DNA from: Pichia kudriavzevii
Lineage: Eukaryota; Ascomycota; Pichiomycetes; Pichiales; Pichiaceae
Length of the DNA: 64,000 bases
NCBI RefSeq assembly: GCF_003054445.1
Contig: NC_042506.1
Span: 7,501 to 71,500, forward strand
Direction: 5' to 3'
Of the stretch, positions 39,105-48,022 are shown in pieces. The notes below the pieces were generated by a model, which worked only from the letters and a program-made list of their open reading frames with translations, ran no database searches and was not told where the DNA came from. The position numbers and the translations under genes are program-made. Each line of letters starts with the position of its first letter. The first letter of the stretch is position 1.

Positions 39105-40085
39105 AACATCCGATAATTGAAGTTCACGTTTAACATTCAAGAATAAAGATCTTTGTATTTCTCTTAGGTTTCCAGTTAAATTAGAGACAGAGGCAATTTT
39201 AAGCTGTGAAATGGTCAATATGATATCTCGCTCGTTAATCATTAGGAAGTCTGTATCGCCTAAGAGCTTGGCTCCCTTTAGTTTGAGATTTGGTGCTGCT
39301 ACTACTGCTGCTGTTGGACCAATGCTATTTTTTTCAATTGGCTTGCTAGAGTATTCCTGGAAGATCATGAATCCATGGATATCAGCATCAAAGTATCCGT
39401 GTACAGGGATCTGAGGGAAGTGGGCTGTCAATTGATAAATGAACGATTTAGTCAAACGATCAGGGAAACCCCGGCCTGTGATGAGAATGATATTACCAAG
39501 ACATTGGGATTCTCTATCTTTGCTTATCAAGCCAGACAGAATGGCGTCCTTCTCAAGAATCACTATTCTATCTGGCATGGTTTCGAAGCTAATCTTGAAA
39601 TGTCTTATTGAAGGTATTAGGACGGATCCGTTATCCTTTGTAATTGTATAACCATTAACATCCAAATTACCGTAAACGAGACCTTTTTGAGATGGAATGA
39701 TATTCAAATCAACCAATGCTGCGTTTAATGAACTGGCTATTATATCCACACATTTGTCCACCTTTCCCTGTTTTTCAAATAGGGCAACGTCTAAATAGTA
39801 CAACTGACGTTTAGAGATTAGTTCATTAGCCAATAGTTGGCAATGTATGAGTTTTAGAATCTTAAAGTATATTAGAAAGGACCTGTTCCCCGCATAAGAT
39901 ACAGTGGGGAAATTGACAATGGTTTTATGTTTATTTGGAGATGAATACAAGTGCAACTGGATCGGCGTGCCTGATTTAATGCCATGCTCAATCATTTGAA
40001 CGCATTTAGAAATCGAGTCTAGAGGGGGGTATGCTGGGGCCAATGTTATTATTCGCATCGGGCACGAGACTATAAAGTCTTCCAT
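39093..40085 (-). CDS. SPO11: meiotic double-strand break protein Spo11
   Basis: 330 residues from the ATG at 40,085 (the codon before is TTG). Spo11, a topoisomerase VI A-like protein, makes the breaks that start meiotic recombination. The tyrosine that attacks DNA lies in SKRQLYYLDVALF (about 92 to 104). Further conserved blocks are LNIIPSQKGLVYG, VILEKDAIL with the Toprim glutamate, ILITGRGFPDRLT, and FDADIHGFMIFQEY with the Toprim aspartates. The family usually reads DPDG or DADPYG here; Ile replaces Pro. It is shorter than Saccharomyces Spo11 (398), mainly at the N-terminus. Only 89 bases separate it from the RPL5 stop. Confidence 0.92.
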   Translation of the reverse strand: MEDFIVSCPMRIITLAPAYPPLDSISKCVQMIEHGIKSGTPIQLHLYSSPNKHKTIVNFPTVSYAGNRSFLIYFKILKLIHCQLLANELISKRQLYYLDVALFEKQGKVDKCVDIIASSLNAALVDLNIIPSQKGLVYGNLDVNGYTITKDNGSVLIPSIRHFKISFETMPDRIVILEKDAILSGLISKDRESQCLGNIILITGRGFPDRLTKSFIYQLTAHFPQIPVHGYFDADIHGFMIFQEYSSKPIEKNSIGPTAAVVAAPNLKLKGAKLLGDTDFLMINERDIILTISQLKIASVSNLTGNLREIQRSLFLNVKRELQLSDVLFG

Positions 40086-40174
40086 CAAATTACTGCTGTG
40101 TGAAAAGAGAGAAGGCAGGATTAAGCCAAGGTAAAGAGAGTATACAATAGTTATACAGGAAATACCTAAATGAC

Positions 40175-41059
40175 TTAAGCGGAAGCCTTGAAGGTGAGAA
40201 TCTTTGCTTCGACTCTTGCCTTTCTTTCGTCTCTGGAAAGTTTCTTTTGTCTGTACTTCTTAGATTCTGCAGCGTATTGAGCCTTCTTGTCTTCAGCCTT
40301 CTTTGGAGTTGGGTCTTCTCTAATTTTTTCGTGAGCCTCCATGTAGATGTCTTCAATTGCATCAGCATCAATGTCATCTTCAATGTAGGACTTGAACAAT
40401 AAGGAGTATCTTTCCTCATCGTCATCCATTAATTCTTCCATGTATTCAGCAACATGGCCACCAAAGATGTACTTTCTCAACAATTCAGAGTCAAGTTCTT
40501 CGGATTCGATATCCCAACCTGGGAATCTGGATGGGGAGTGAGGAACGTATAAACCACCATCAGAAGCACCCTTCAAAGCACCAAAGACCTTAGCACCAGT
40601 GGTGGTTCTTTGTAAACCAACATCAAGGAAAACCTTGAAAGGTCTTGGAGCGTCTTCAACAGCTTCGGTCAATTCGAATTCACCTTCAACTTCTTCGACA
40701 CCTTGGTAGGTCTCGTCCAAGCCCAACTTCTTCAAAGCTCTTCTTGCAACTAACAAACCGGTTGCGTAAGCAGCAGACCAGTTGGTTAAACCGTGCTTGA
40801 TACCATAGTTTGGTAATTCGTGAGAGTAAGCAGCAGTTAAAACAACATCACCGGTGAGAGTGGAGGAGACAATTTGGCAAATGATATCCTTGTTGGTGAA
40901 TCTGACAACCAATCTGTACTTTGGAGAAGCATACTTGTTCTTTGCTTGAGTGATTAATCTCTTTCTAGCATAGTAGTCGGTCTTACCTTCAGCTCTTCTT
41001 CTGAATGGAGTTTGGTATCTGGACAAGTAAGCAGAATTTCTGGTGAATTTAAAACCCAT
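40175..41059 (-). CDS. RPL5: 60S ribosomal protein L5 (uL18)
   Basis: 294 residues, near the 297 of Saccharomyces Rpl5. It binds 5S rRNA and is brought into the pre-60S particle with Rpl11. The N-terminus matches exactly (RNSAYLSRYQTPFRRRAEGK, KRLITQAKNKY), followed by PKYRLVVRFTNKDI, NYGIKHGLTNWSAAYATGLL and the FKVFLDVGLQRTTTGAKVFG block. A Lys/Arg-rich C-terminus closes it. Codon bias is extreme, as for MET6, and marks very high expression. There is no intron in the coding sequence. Confidence 0.98.
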   Translation of the reverse strand: MGFKFTRNSAYLSRYQTPFRRRAEGKTDYYARKRLITQAKNKYASPKYRLVVRFTNKDIICQIVSSTLTGDVVLTAAYSHELPNYGIKHGLTNWSAAYATGLLVARRALKKLGLDETYQGVEEVEGEFELTEAVEDAPRPFKVFLDVGLQRTTTGAKVFGALKGASDGGLYVPHSPSRFPGWDIESEELDSELLRKYIFGGHVAEYMEELMDDDEERYSLLFKSYIEDDIDADAIEDIYMEAHEKIREDPTPKKAEDKKAQYAAESKKYRQKKLSRDERKARVEAKILTFKASA

Positions 41060-41568
41060 TGTAATGTACTAATTGGTTGTAGATGTTTAAAGGGAACGGG
41101 AAAAGAAAATAAAGGCAAAGGGGAAATAGAAGAGAGAAAGTCCAAAAGTGAAAACCAAAGTGAAATATCTTCACAAGAAACTCAACGTTGAAATTGATCA
41201 GGTAAAATTAATCGAAAACACTACATAGAGGGTTTCCCCCCTAACAAACCCACAGTACCATGGAAAAAAAAAAAAAAAAAAAACTCGAAAAACAATTGGC
41301 GTTTGGCGTGAAAAATAGTAAAACTCGTAAACTAAACAAAGAAAATGTACAATTAAAATATAGTACCCCCCGCACCTCTAACATACAAAACGGTTACCCG
41401 GCGTAGCCATAGACACACCGCATGTTTTGCTGTATCGTCCCGTCGCTGCCGTTCCATTCCAATTCAATTCAATTCAGTTTTTTTTTTTTTTTTTTTCTCG
41501 AGCCGGGCCGTCGCGTCGCAGACAAATCAAACTATACCATTGTAGTTTGTGTCGTCGCGTCGATGCCT
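41060..41568. promoter_or_regulatory. RPL5 promoter region and SMC5 3' end
   Basis: 509 bases upstream of RPL5. It contains A20 (41,264 to 41,283) and T19 (41,478 to 41,496), poly(dA:dT) tracts that exclude nucleosomes and are usual at yeast ribosomal-protein genes. TTACCCGG at 41,394 to 41,401 matches the Reb1-type general regulatory factor site, about 335 bases before the ATG. Beyond the T-tract lies a GC-rich repeated block near the SMC5 stop. Confidence 0.6.
41510..41562. repeat. direct and inverted repeats past the SMC5 stop
   Basis: GTCGCGTCG occurs at 41,510 to 41,518 and at 41,554 to 41,562. Between them CAAACTA (41,528 to 41,534) and TAGTTTG (41,543 to 41,549) form perfect 7-base inverted arms around 8 bases. 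Confidence 0.7.
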
Positions 41569-44500
41569 TCACATATACATTTGAGATATTCCTAATTGGC
41601 AAAAGTCAGATTCTCGTACTGCGTTTCCCGGATTGCTGTCATTATTACCAGCCTCTGGTATCCATCGACCTGCAAATATACAATGAACACCCATCTCTGA
41701 GGAATAGTATAGTCCTGTTAGTAATTTGGGTGTTATGAGGAAATACTGTGAAGCTCCAATTTGTGAAGCCCGTTGAACAATCAGCTCATGGGCGCGTCGT
41801 TCGTTGATGGCGTCCATCCCCTGGTTGATCTCGTCAACTACTCGGAAGGGTGTCTGTGTCAGACCTTGGAGAGAATTGACAAATACGGCGGTAGTTGTAG
41901 ATTTCTCCCCGCCAGAATGTTGTGCTCCATTGAAGGCACTGAGACCTTCGTTATCTCTAAAACTGACTTTTATTACAACCCCCCATTTCTTAAAGTCATT
42001 GTCGTCCCTCTCGAGTTGCACATCTCCTGCACTGGCAATGAACGCCATGTTGCGGGAGAAGTCTTCTTGTACTTGACTAATGAGCCCTTCTAACTGACTC
42101 TCCCATCTGGTTCGTTTTTCATCTAACTCTTGCTTTACCTTTTCAATAAGGGCCTCAATGTGAGGAATCCGTTCCTCAATCTCAGTAATCTCCTCCTCAT
42201 TCTCTTGTAATTGATAGAGAACACCACGTCCACTACTCCTTCCTCCTCCGCTAAGCGCCATCTCACTGTGCAGCTGTTCTAGCCGCATGTTCAATTGTAC
42301 AACACTCAGCTTATCCTCATCGATCCACTTTTGTACCATCGTCGCAACCTCCTGTTTTTCCTCTAAACTTAGTCGACTGGTGGCCTCTTCAACTTCTAAC
42401 TTGGCCTTCTTACATTTCCCCCGTATCGCATTCACCTCTTCCTTCGCATCTCCAGCTAGCTTCCCTAGTCGTTGCATCTCCTCGTTCGATGAATCCACTA
42501 GTCTCTTAATACTCAAAACCCGGTTGCTCTCCTCAACAGACTTCACCTTCATAATGATATACTCCTTGTCAGCTTCCATCTTCTTCTCCATACTCTCCCG
42601 GTAATCTTCTCTCATAATTCTTAACCTCTCATTGACTAATCCGTCAATCCTATCGTACACTTCTCCTCGGGTTTGCTCTAACTTGCTCTTCCTCAGCTCC
42701 TTGTATTTAACCCTTTTAACTTCCATCTGCTCTCGGGCCCTCTCAACTCCTCGACGTATCTTGTCCCGTTCCTTCAGCTGCACATTGTATCTATGAATCT
42801 GCCCTTCAACATCCTGTAACTCCCTCCGCTTATCATTTGCCTTGGTATTATCACTCTTCATCGATTCGGAAAGCCGGACCATTTCGTCATTGATTGATTG
42901 TAAACGACTTTCTAATTCTCGGATCCTCTCATTGATAGCACCCTTTTGTTCCTCAGAGAGCCCAATTCCGAAAATTTGTGGACTAAGTCGAAACGACTTA
43001 ATGGTGGTTGTGATTTGCTGACGTCCATACTTGGACTTGTTCATGGTATAGATCTCGTCATAGCTAACATACTTGACCAGATCCAATCCATTTCGAATGG
43101 AGTCCTCAATCTTTTGCTTCTGCTCAGTCTTCAACCCTGCAATGGATATTGGTATCTTATGAATGTTGGCATTCTCACATAACATTTGAATAACTTCTCT
43201 TGGTGCTCTAAGATAATCGGTTAACCACCCATCAAAACCTAACTCTTTGATGATGTCATCACTGATCCTATCGTTCACAATGTCTTGGTTATCCTTACCT
43301 AAGGTACGGATGGAAACCATGATCTTTTGCTCATCATACAAAAACCTCGATATTGCATGGTAGTCTTCCCCACTGGGTACAACTATGGCATTCAAGTGTG
43401 TAAATTGAATCAACGCCTCAACAATCGGAGCCACATGCTTATCACTGACATTCAGAGTCAATATGGCAGGCTCATAATACCGTGCATTTAGCCTGTCCTT
43501 ATATTGGCGCAATTTATAGACAGCGTCTATCGTTTTACCAAATTTCCTTCTGTCTAACGAAACAAGCCGATCTTTAGAACTCAACTTCCCCCTTTCCAGA
43601 GTAATCTTGTCACAGATATCTGTCTTTAGCCTCTTTTGCGTATTCAGCTTGGTTCTCAACTCACCAACTAAATCTTCAATCTCATAAATCTCATTTTGTA
43701 TATTTTGCTTCATGGTCTTGAGCGGTCCAATATCAACGTCTTGCCCGTCGTTCTCAAGGGTTGACAGTCGCTTCTCCCATTCCTTTAGCTGAGCCTTGCT
43801 ATCCAAATAAGAGGTTTTCGCAAACTCACATTGTTGTTCAAAATTCTTTATACTTTGAAAATTTTGGTCAATTTCACTATTAATCTTGTTAATTGACTTT
43901 CGTATATCGGCTATCTTATCATCATAAACCTTGATTTTCCTTTCCAATTTTTTGATTGCTTCGTCGCTGGAACTCATTTCATCATCAACATGTTGCAAAG
44001 ACTCTTTGATGGGCGCAACCTTCTGCATGAATAGTTGGTAGTCGTTCTTAAGGACATCATATTTCCCCTTTAACTCATCCCTTTGTTTCTTCAAATCTTG
44101 ATATTCAATATATGGACGGATCAATTCCGTTTTTTTCAACTCCTTCTCTAACTGCATATAATGCCTGTGCTTCTCCACGTTTTCCTTCAAACTCTTATTC
44201 TTCACACGCAATTCTTCCAATCTCTTTTTGTCTTCTTCTACCCTCTTCTCTTGTTCATTAACATTTCCCTGCAACTGAATAATATTCAGATGTTCGTCGA
44301 GTAATTCTCCATCTTTGTAACATTTTTCAATCTCCCTTAATAGTTCTTCTGGCTTAAGATCCGCAAATTTTGATACCCTATCTTGTGGTAAAAATTGACA
44401 TAAGTTGTCTAATTGAATATTGAAACTTCTCATTAATTTTTTCATACTACTCTCATTGACAAGTACACCATCGATCATCCATTCAGTCTTACTTTTTCTA

Positions 44501-44877
44501 TGTAGTATTGTCCGAACGACAACACTAGTACTTTCCTCTTTACCCTTTAATTCGAGTTCAATGTATCCGTCATTTTCATTATCTTTGATAAATCCATCAG
44601 TAGTCATTGATTCCTTACCTAAGTTGGCCAACTTCCCGCCAAGTCCAATGCAAACAGCGCAAACAAATGTAGATTTTCCAGAACCGTTGGGCCCTACTAT
44701 CAAATTCATATTCGAATGGAAATGAAATTCAGTTAATGAATACGACATAAAATTCTTTAGTCTGCATCTTATAATTGCTCCTGGATGAAACTTTGATAAA
44801 TTTGGCTTGTAACTGCTTTTCAACCTCTTCGCAACTGGTAACGTAGACCCTAGGTCAAAGTGGGTAATCTGTGTCAT
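41569..44877 (-). CDS. SMC5: SMC5 subunit of the Smc5/6 complex
   Basis: 1,102 residues from the ATG at 44,877; the open frame extends 26 codons further to a GTG, but Saccharomyces Smc5 has 1,093. The Walker A loop GPNGSGKST lies at about 62 to 70. Two long coiled coils flank a hinge (about 440 to 650). The C-terminal head has AQHSGGEKSTTTAVFV (ABC signature) and FRVVDEINQGMD (Walker B). Smc5/6 entraps DNA, carries SUMO ligase activity through Nse2 and supports repair and replication. The gene shares a 172-base divergent promoter with SWC3. Confidence 0.96.
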   Translation of the reverse strand: MTQITHFDLGSTLPVAKRLKSSYKPNLSKFHPGAIIRCRLKNFMSYSLTEFHFHSNMNLIVGPNGSGKSTFVCAVCIGLGGKLANLGKESMTTDGFIKDNENDGYIELELKGKEESTSVVVRTILHRKSKTEWMIDGVLVNESSMKKLMRSFNIQLDNLCQFLPQDRVSKFADLKPEELLREIEKCYKDGELLDEHLNIIQLQGNVNEQEKRVEEDKKRLEELRVKNKSLKENVEKHRHYMQLEKELKKTELIRPYIEYQDLKKQRDELKGKYDVLKNDYQLFMQKVAPIKESLQHVDDEMSSSDEAIKKLERKIKVYDDKIADIRKSINKINSEIDQNFQSIKNFEQQCEFAKTSYLDSKAQLKEWEKRLSTLENDGQDVDIGPLKTMKQNIQNEIYEIEDLVGELRTKLNTQKRLKTDICDKITLERGKLSSKDRLVSLDRRKFGKTIDAVYKLRQYKDRLNARYYEPAILTLNVSDKHVAPIVEALIQFTHLNAIVVPSGEDYHAISRFLYDEQKIMVSIRTLGKDNQDIVNDRISDDIIKELGFDGWLTDYLRAPREVIQMLCENANIHKIPISIAGLKTEQKQKIEDSIRNGLDLVKYVSYDEIYTMNKSKYGRQQITTTIKSFRLSPQIFGIGLSEEQKGAINERIRELESRLQSINDEMVRLSESMKSDNTKANDKRRELQDVEGQIHRYNVQLKERDKIRRGVERAREQMEVKRVKYKELRKSKLEQTRGEVYDRIDGLVNERLRIMREDYRESMEKKMEADKEYIIMKVKSVEESNRVLSIKRLVDSSNEEMQRLGKLAGDAKEEVNAIRGKCKKAKLEVEEATSRLSLEEKQEVATMVQKWIDEDKLSVVQLNMRLEQLHSEMALSGGGRSSGRGVLYQLQENEEEITEIEERIPHIEALIEKVKQELDEKRTRWESQLEGLISQVQEDFSRNMAFIASAGDVQLERDDNDFKKWGVVIKVSFRDNEGLSAFNGAQHSGGEKSTTTAVFVNSLQGLTQTPFRVVDEINQGMDAINERRAHELIVQRASQIGASQYFLITPKLLTGLYYSSEMGVHCIFAGRWIPEAGNNDSNPGNAVRESDFCQLGISQMYM

Positions 44878-45005
44878 TGTTTTCCGAAAAACATCTACGA
44901 GATTCCTAGGTAATCCGTTGATGAATCCAGTGTGAAAATATACGCGTTCGCCCACGCCATCATATGCAGACTATGAAATGTAATTACATTACTCTCATCG
45001 TTAAA

Positions 45006-45037
45006 GCTTCTTAAGTTTATAATTACTGCTTCTTAAG
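45006..45037. repeat. 10-base direct repeat in the SMC5/SWC3 promoter
   Basis: GCTTCTTAAG occurs at 45,006 to 45,015 and 45,028 to 45,037, spaced 22 bases (about two helical turns). Each copy contains the palindrome CTTAAG. Confidence 0.75.
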
Positions 45038-45049
45038 AAAATAGGCATA

Positions 45050-47965
45050 ATGAGCAAGGAAGTTATCCCTGCTACAACGATTCCAACAAACACCACAAGA
45101 TCAACAAATGTGGTTCTCATCCAACAGCTTGAAGGTATAAACAAAGAATTAGTTTACCAGCAACGTCTTGATCGACCTTTCAAAGTAATCCAGAACCTGC
45201 CTATATCTAAAAATGGCGAACCCGATTACACTGTTTTAAAACATCCATTATCTGTTAAAGATAGTGGCGTATTGTACAACTCATTAATTGTGTCTCGATT
45301 CAATTGGATAAATCACATATTCAAAACATTCTGGACAAAACGTGAGCAAATAATTATAGGTTCGGATAAAGGGAAAAGAGATAAAATGATTAGACTGACA
45401 GACCTGGAAATGATAGGAGGTCCTCATCAATTCAAAATAAAGCTGTTTTTCCTAAAAGAGGATGAAAAGGAGAAGGCCTACATTGAGGAAAGGAAACGTA
45501 AAAAGGAAGAAAGACTTAGACGAAGGGAGGAAAGATTAGCGGAAATTAAAAGAAGAAAAGAGATCAAGGAACGTGAGGAAAAGGAAAAGGAGGAACAGAA
45601 ACTGCAATTAAAACTTCAACATGAAGCTAAATTAAGGGAAGAAGAAATAAAAAAAGAACAGGAGAAGGAGAAAGAACAGGAGAAGGAGAAAGAACAGGAG
45701 AAGGAGAAAGAACAGGAGAAGGAGAAAGAACAGGAGAAAGAACAGGAGAAAGAACAGGAGAAAGAACAGGAGAAAGAACAGGAGAAAGAACAGGAGAAAG
45801 AACAGGAGAAAGAACAGGAGAAAGAACAGGAGAAAGAACAGGAGAAAGAACAGGAGAAAGAACAGGAGAAAGAACAGGAGAAAGAACAGGAGAAAGAACA
45901 GGAGAAAGAACAGGAGAAAGAACAGGAGAAGGAACAGGAGAAGGAACAGGAGAAGGAACAGGAGAAGGAACAGGAGAAGGAACAGGAGAAGGAACAGCAA
46001 CAGGAGCACAAAAAAGCAAAACTGCTCCATTTACAGAATAATGATACTCGTGTGATTACGAGTCATATTGGGCAAAAACAACTATCCATCAAAGGAGAAG
46101 AGAACGGATATAAAGATAGGATAGATGCCGCCCAATTAGGTGATAGTGCAGATATGAAAGATATTACAGAGGTAAAGAATACTACAGCGGTGAAAAGCAC
46201 TACAAATGTAAAAGAGAAATCCACAATCTCAGGCAGGAAGTCTGACATGGAATTATCTTTCAAAATTGAACAGCCGAAACAGCAAGCAGAAAACTCTACC
46301 AATCAGTCAACTCCGGTAATTCCACAAGGTAAACCTTCATCCACAAAATCTAAACCTGCTACTAAGGATATAATGTCAAATCCCGAAAATGCAATTGTTA
46401 TACAGAATTTAAACTTCATGGCACGTCAAGATTCTTACTTGAATGAATTGATGAAAGAAGTTGCAAGCGGTGGTGCAAGTAATGCCAAAATATTAGAATT
46501 TCAGACATACATAAGCAAGGCTCAACAAATGGGCGATGCAACAGGATATCTTGCGAAACTGAAGCAAAAACAAGCTCTTATTGAAAGGAAATTAAAACTG
46601 GATAGAGAACGTAAGGAAAAACAGAAAAAAGAGAAGGTGCAACCTATCAAATTACCACAGATGTCACAGGAAGAATTGATGAAAAGGGCAATGGATATAA
46701 AAAAAGAACAAGAATTGCAGAGGCAAGAGAAGATAAGATTACGGGAGGAACGTGAACAAGAAAAAATTAGATTAAGAAAGGAAAAAGAGGAGAAAAAGCT
46801 ACGAGAACGTGAAGAGAGAGAAAGGTTAAAGAGACAAGCTCGTGAGGAAAAAGAGAGAGAAAGAGAACTTAGAAGGCAGGAAAAGTTAGCAGAGAAAGAA
46901 AGAATTAGACTCGAGCGTGAAGAGAGAGCCAAGGAGAAACAGCGGGAGAAGGAAAGACTGAAATTAAAAGCAGAGTTAAAGAAGAAAAGCAACGCTGCAG
47001 ACTCCAGTGATGATGAAAATACCAATTCAAGCGACGACGAAGATGATGATAGGATGGGGAAACTCAGAGAAGATGATTACGATGAAGATCTATGGAACGA
47101 TAAGCTATCACCTTTACAGGAGAGATATTCTGTAGGTGCAACTTTAGTATTTGAGTTCTTTGAGAATAACTCTGCAAGGTTCATGATTCCAAGAGATACA
47201 ATTTTTGAAATTGTCAACAAGGAAGCAGAAGATGATGCTGGAGAGTCCAGGTCCAATTCTTTGGCGTCAGTGCCAACTGAGCAGTCGAATTTTATTAAGG
47301 ATGAGCCATCCCATGACCAACCACATCCTAAATCCCCATACGTCACAATATTGGCCTCCTTTCTTCTAGTACACAATCAAAGTGAGATAGATGGTTGGGA
47401 CCGCAGACAAGAAGAGGCACGAAGAGCTGCTGAAGAAGCCGAGCGCAAGCGAAAAGAAGCTGAGAAGGCTGAACTAGAAGAATCCAAAAACTGTACTATA
47501 GCTGAAAATGCAAGGAAAAGACGCCGAAAGAAGAGTAATTGGAGTACTGCTACTAGTAAACGGTCAACTAGGTTATCAAAACAAGCAAAAGAGTTGGAGA
47601 ACCTAAGACGTGAAGAAGAGAATTACCATGAAGAAGATGAAGAAGACGATTCACTTGAGAAGCCTAGGCCATTACCTGTTTACTCGTGCGTCACGTTAAC
47701 TCTATCGAAAGTGCCATTTAGATTCGCTAATTTTATTGCTAATAGCGGCAATCCCGTAAGCGTGGCGCATGAGAGTATGAAGGAAATAATGAAGATTGGT
47801 ACAAGGGTTCCTTTAGATAAGTTGTGGTACCAAGTAGATGGAATTAAGGATGAACTTCTTGCCGAGACATTACGTTACAATTTGAACAGATTAGACTATT
47901 TGACTGCTGGTGGTAAGAAAAGTAAGTCTGCATTTATTAAAAAGTTTGGTAGGGGTGGTAGATAA
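45050..47965 (+). CDS. SWC3: SWR1-complex subunit Swc3, with expanded repeat
   Basis: 971 residues; Saccharomyces Swc3 has 625. The SWR1 complex exchanges H2A for H2A.Z. Family blocks match along the length: RPFKVIQNLPIS, KHPLSVKDSGVLYNSLIVSR and GGPHQFKIKLFFLKED near the N-terminus; ERYSVGATLVFEFFENNSAR in the middle; PVYSCVTLTLSKVPFRFANF and IGTRVPLDKLWYQVDG at the end. Much of the extra length is a charged Glu/Lys/Gln repeat (about residues 203 to 315). Further charged helices (about 520 to 645) and an acidic patch follow. The repeat interrupts a region that is already Lys/Glu-rich in the family, so the fold should tolerate it. Confidence 0.93.
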   Translation: MSKEVIPATTIPTNTTRSTNVVLIQQLEGINKELVYQQRLDRPFKVIQNLPISKNGEPDYTVLKHPLSVKDSGVLYNSLIVSRFNWINHIFKTFWTKREQIIIGSDKGKRDKMIRLTDLEMIGGPHQFKIKLFFLKEDEKEKAYIEERKRKKEERLRRREERLAEIKRRKEIKEREEKEKEEQKLQLKLQHEAKLREEEIKKEQEKEKEQEKEKEQEKEKEQEKEKEQEKEQEKEQEKEQEKEQEKEQEKEQEKEQEKEQEKEQEKEQEKEQEKEQEKEQEKEQEKEQEKEQEKEQEKEQEKEQEKEQEKEQEKEQQQEHKKAKLLHLQNNDTRVITSHIGQKQLSIKGEENGYKDRIDAAQLGDSADMKDITEVKNTTAVKSTTNVKEKSTISGRKSDMELSFKIEQPKQQAENSTNQSTPVIPQGKPSSTKSKPATKDIMSNPENAIVIQNLNFMARQDSYLNELMKEVASGGASNAKILEFQTYISKAQQMGDATGYLAKLKQKQALIERKLKLDRERKEKQKKEKVQPIKLPQMSQEELMKRAMDIKKEQELQRQEKIRLREEREQEKIRLRKEKEEKKLREREERERLKRQAREEKERERELRRQEKLAEKERIRLEREERAKEKQREKERLKLKAELKKKSNAADSSDDENTNSSDDEDDDRMGKLREDDYDEDLWNDKLSPLQERYSVGATLVFEFFENNSARFMIPRDTIFEIVNKEAEDDAGESRSNSLASVPTEQSNFIKDEPSHDQPHPKSPYVTILASFLLVHNQSEIDGWDRRQEEARRAAEEAERKRKEAEKAELEESKNCTIAENARKRRRKKSNWSTATSKRSTRLSKQAKELENLRREEENYHEEDEEDDSLEKPRPLPVYSCVTLTLSKVPFRFANFIANSGNPVSVAHESMKEIMKIGTRVPLDKLWYQVDGIKDELLAETLRYNLNRLDYLTAGGKKSKSAFIKKFGRGGR
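45659..45994 (+). repeat. in-frame tandem array inside SWC3 (QEKE)
   Basis: Four 18-base units (CAG GAG AAG GAG AAA GAA) at 45,659 to 45,730 are followed by twenty-two 12-base units. The first sixteen are CAGGAGAAAGAA (45,731 to 45,922) and the last six are CAGGAGAAGGAA (45,923 to 45,994). Units within each block look identical. All are in the SWC3 frame and encode QEKEKE then QEKE. The lack of scattered mutations points to recent expansion. Confidence 0.97.
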
Positions 47966-48022
47966 TTTTGTAAAGGTATATGAATATTTAATTTACAATT
48001 GAAAGAATTACATAATTTTTCT

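Noticed and set aside
44878-44955. 26-codon N-terminal extension of SMC5
   Set aside because: It begins at GTG, and the ATG at 44,877 gives a length close to the family norm.
45616-46030. Three antisense open frames of about 130 codons across the SWC3 array
   Set aside because: They are shadows of a short-period repeat without stop codons. Their low-complexity products (Cys/Ser/Phe, Pro/Ser/Val and Leu/Phe) are not believable proteins.
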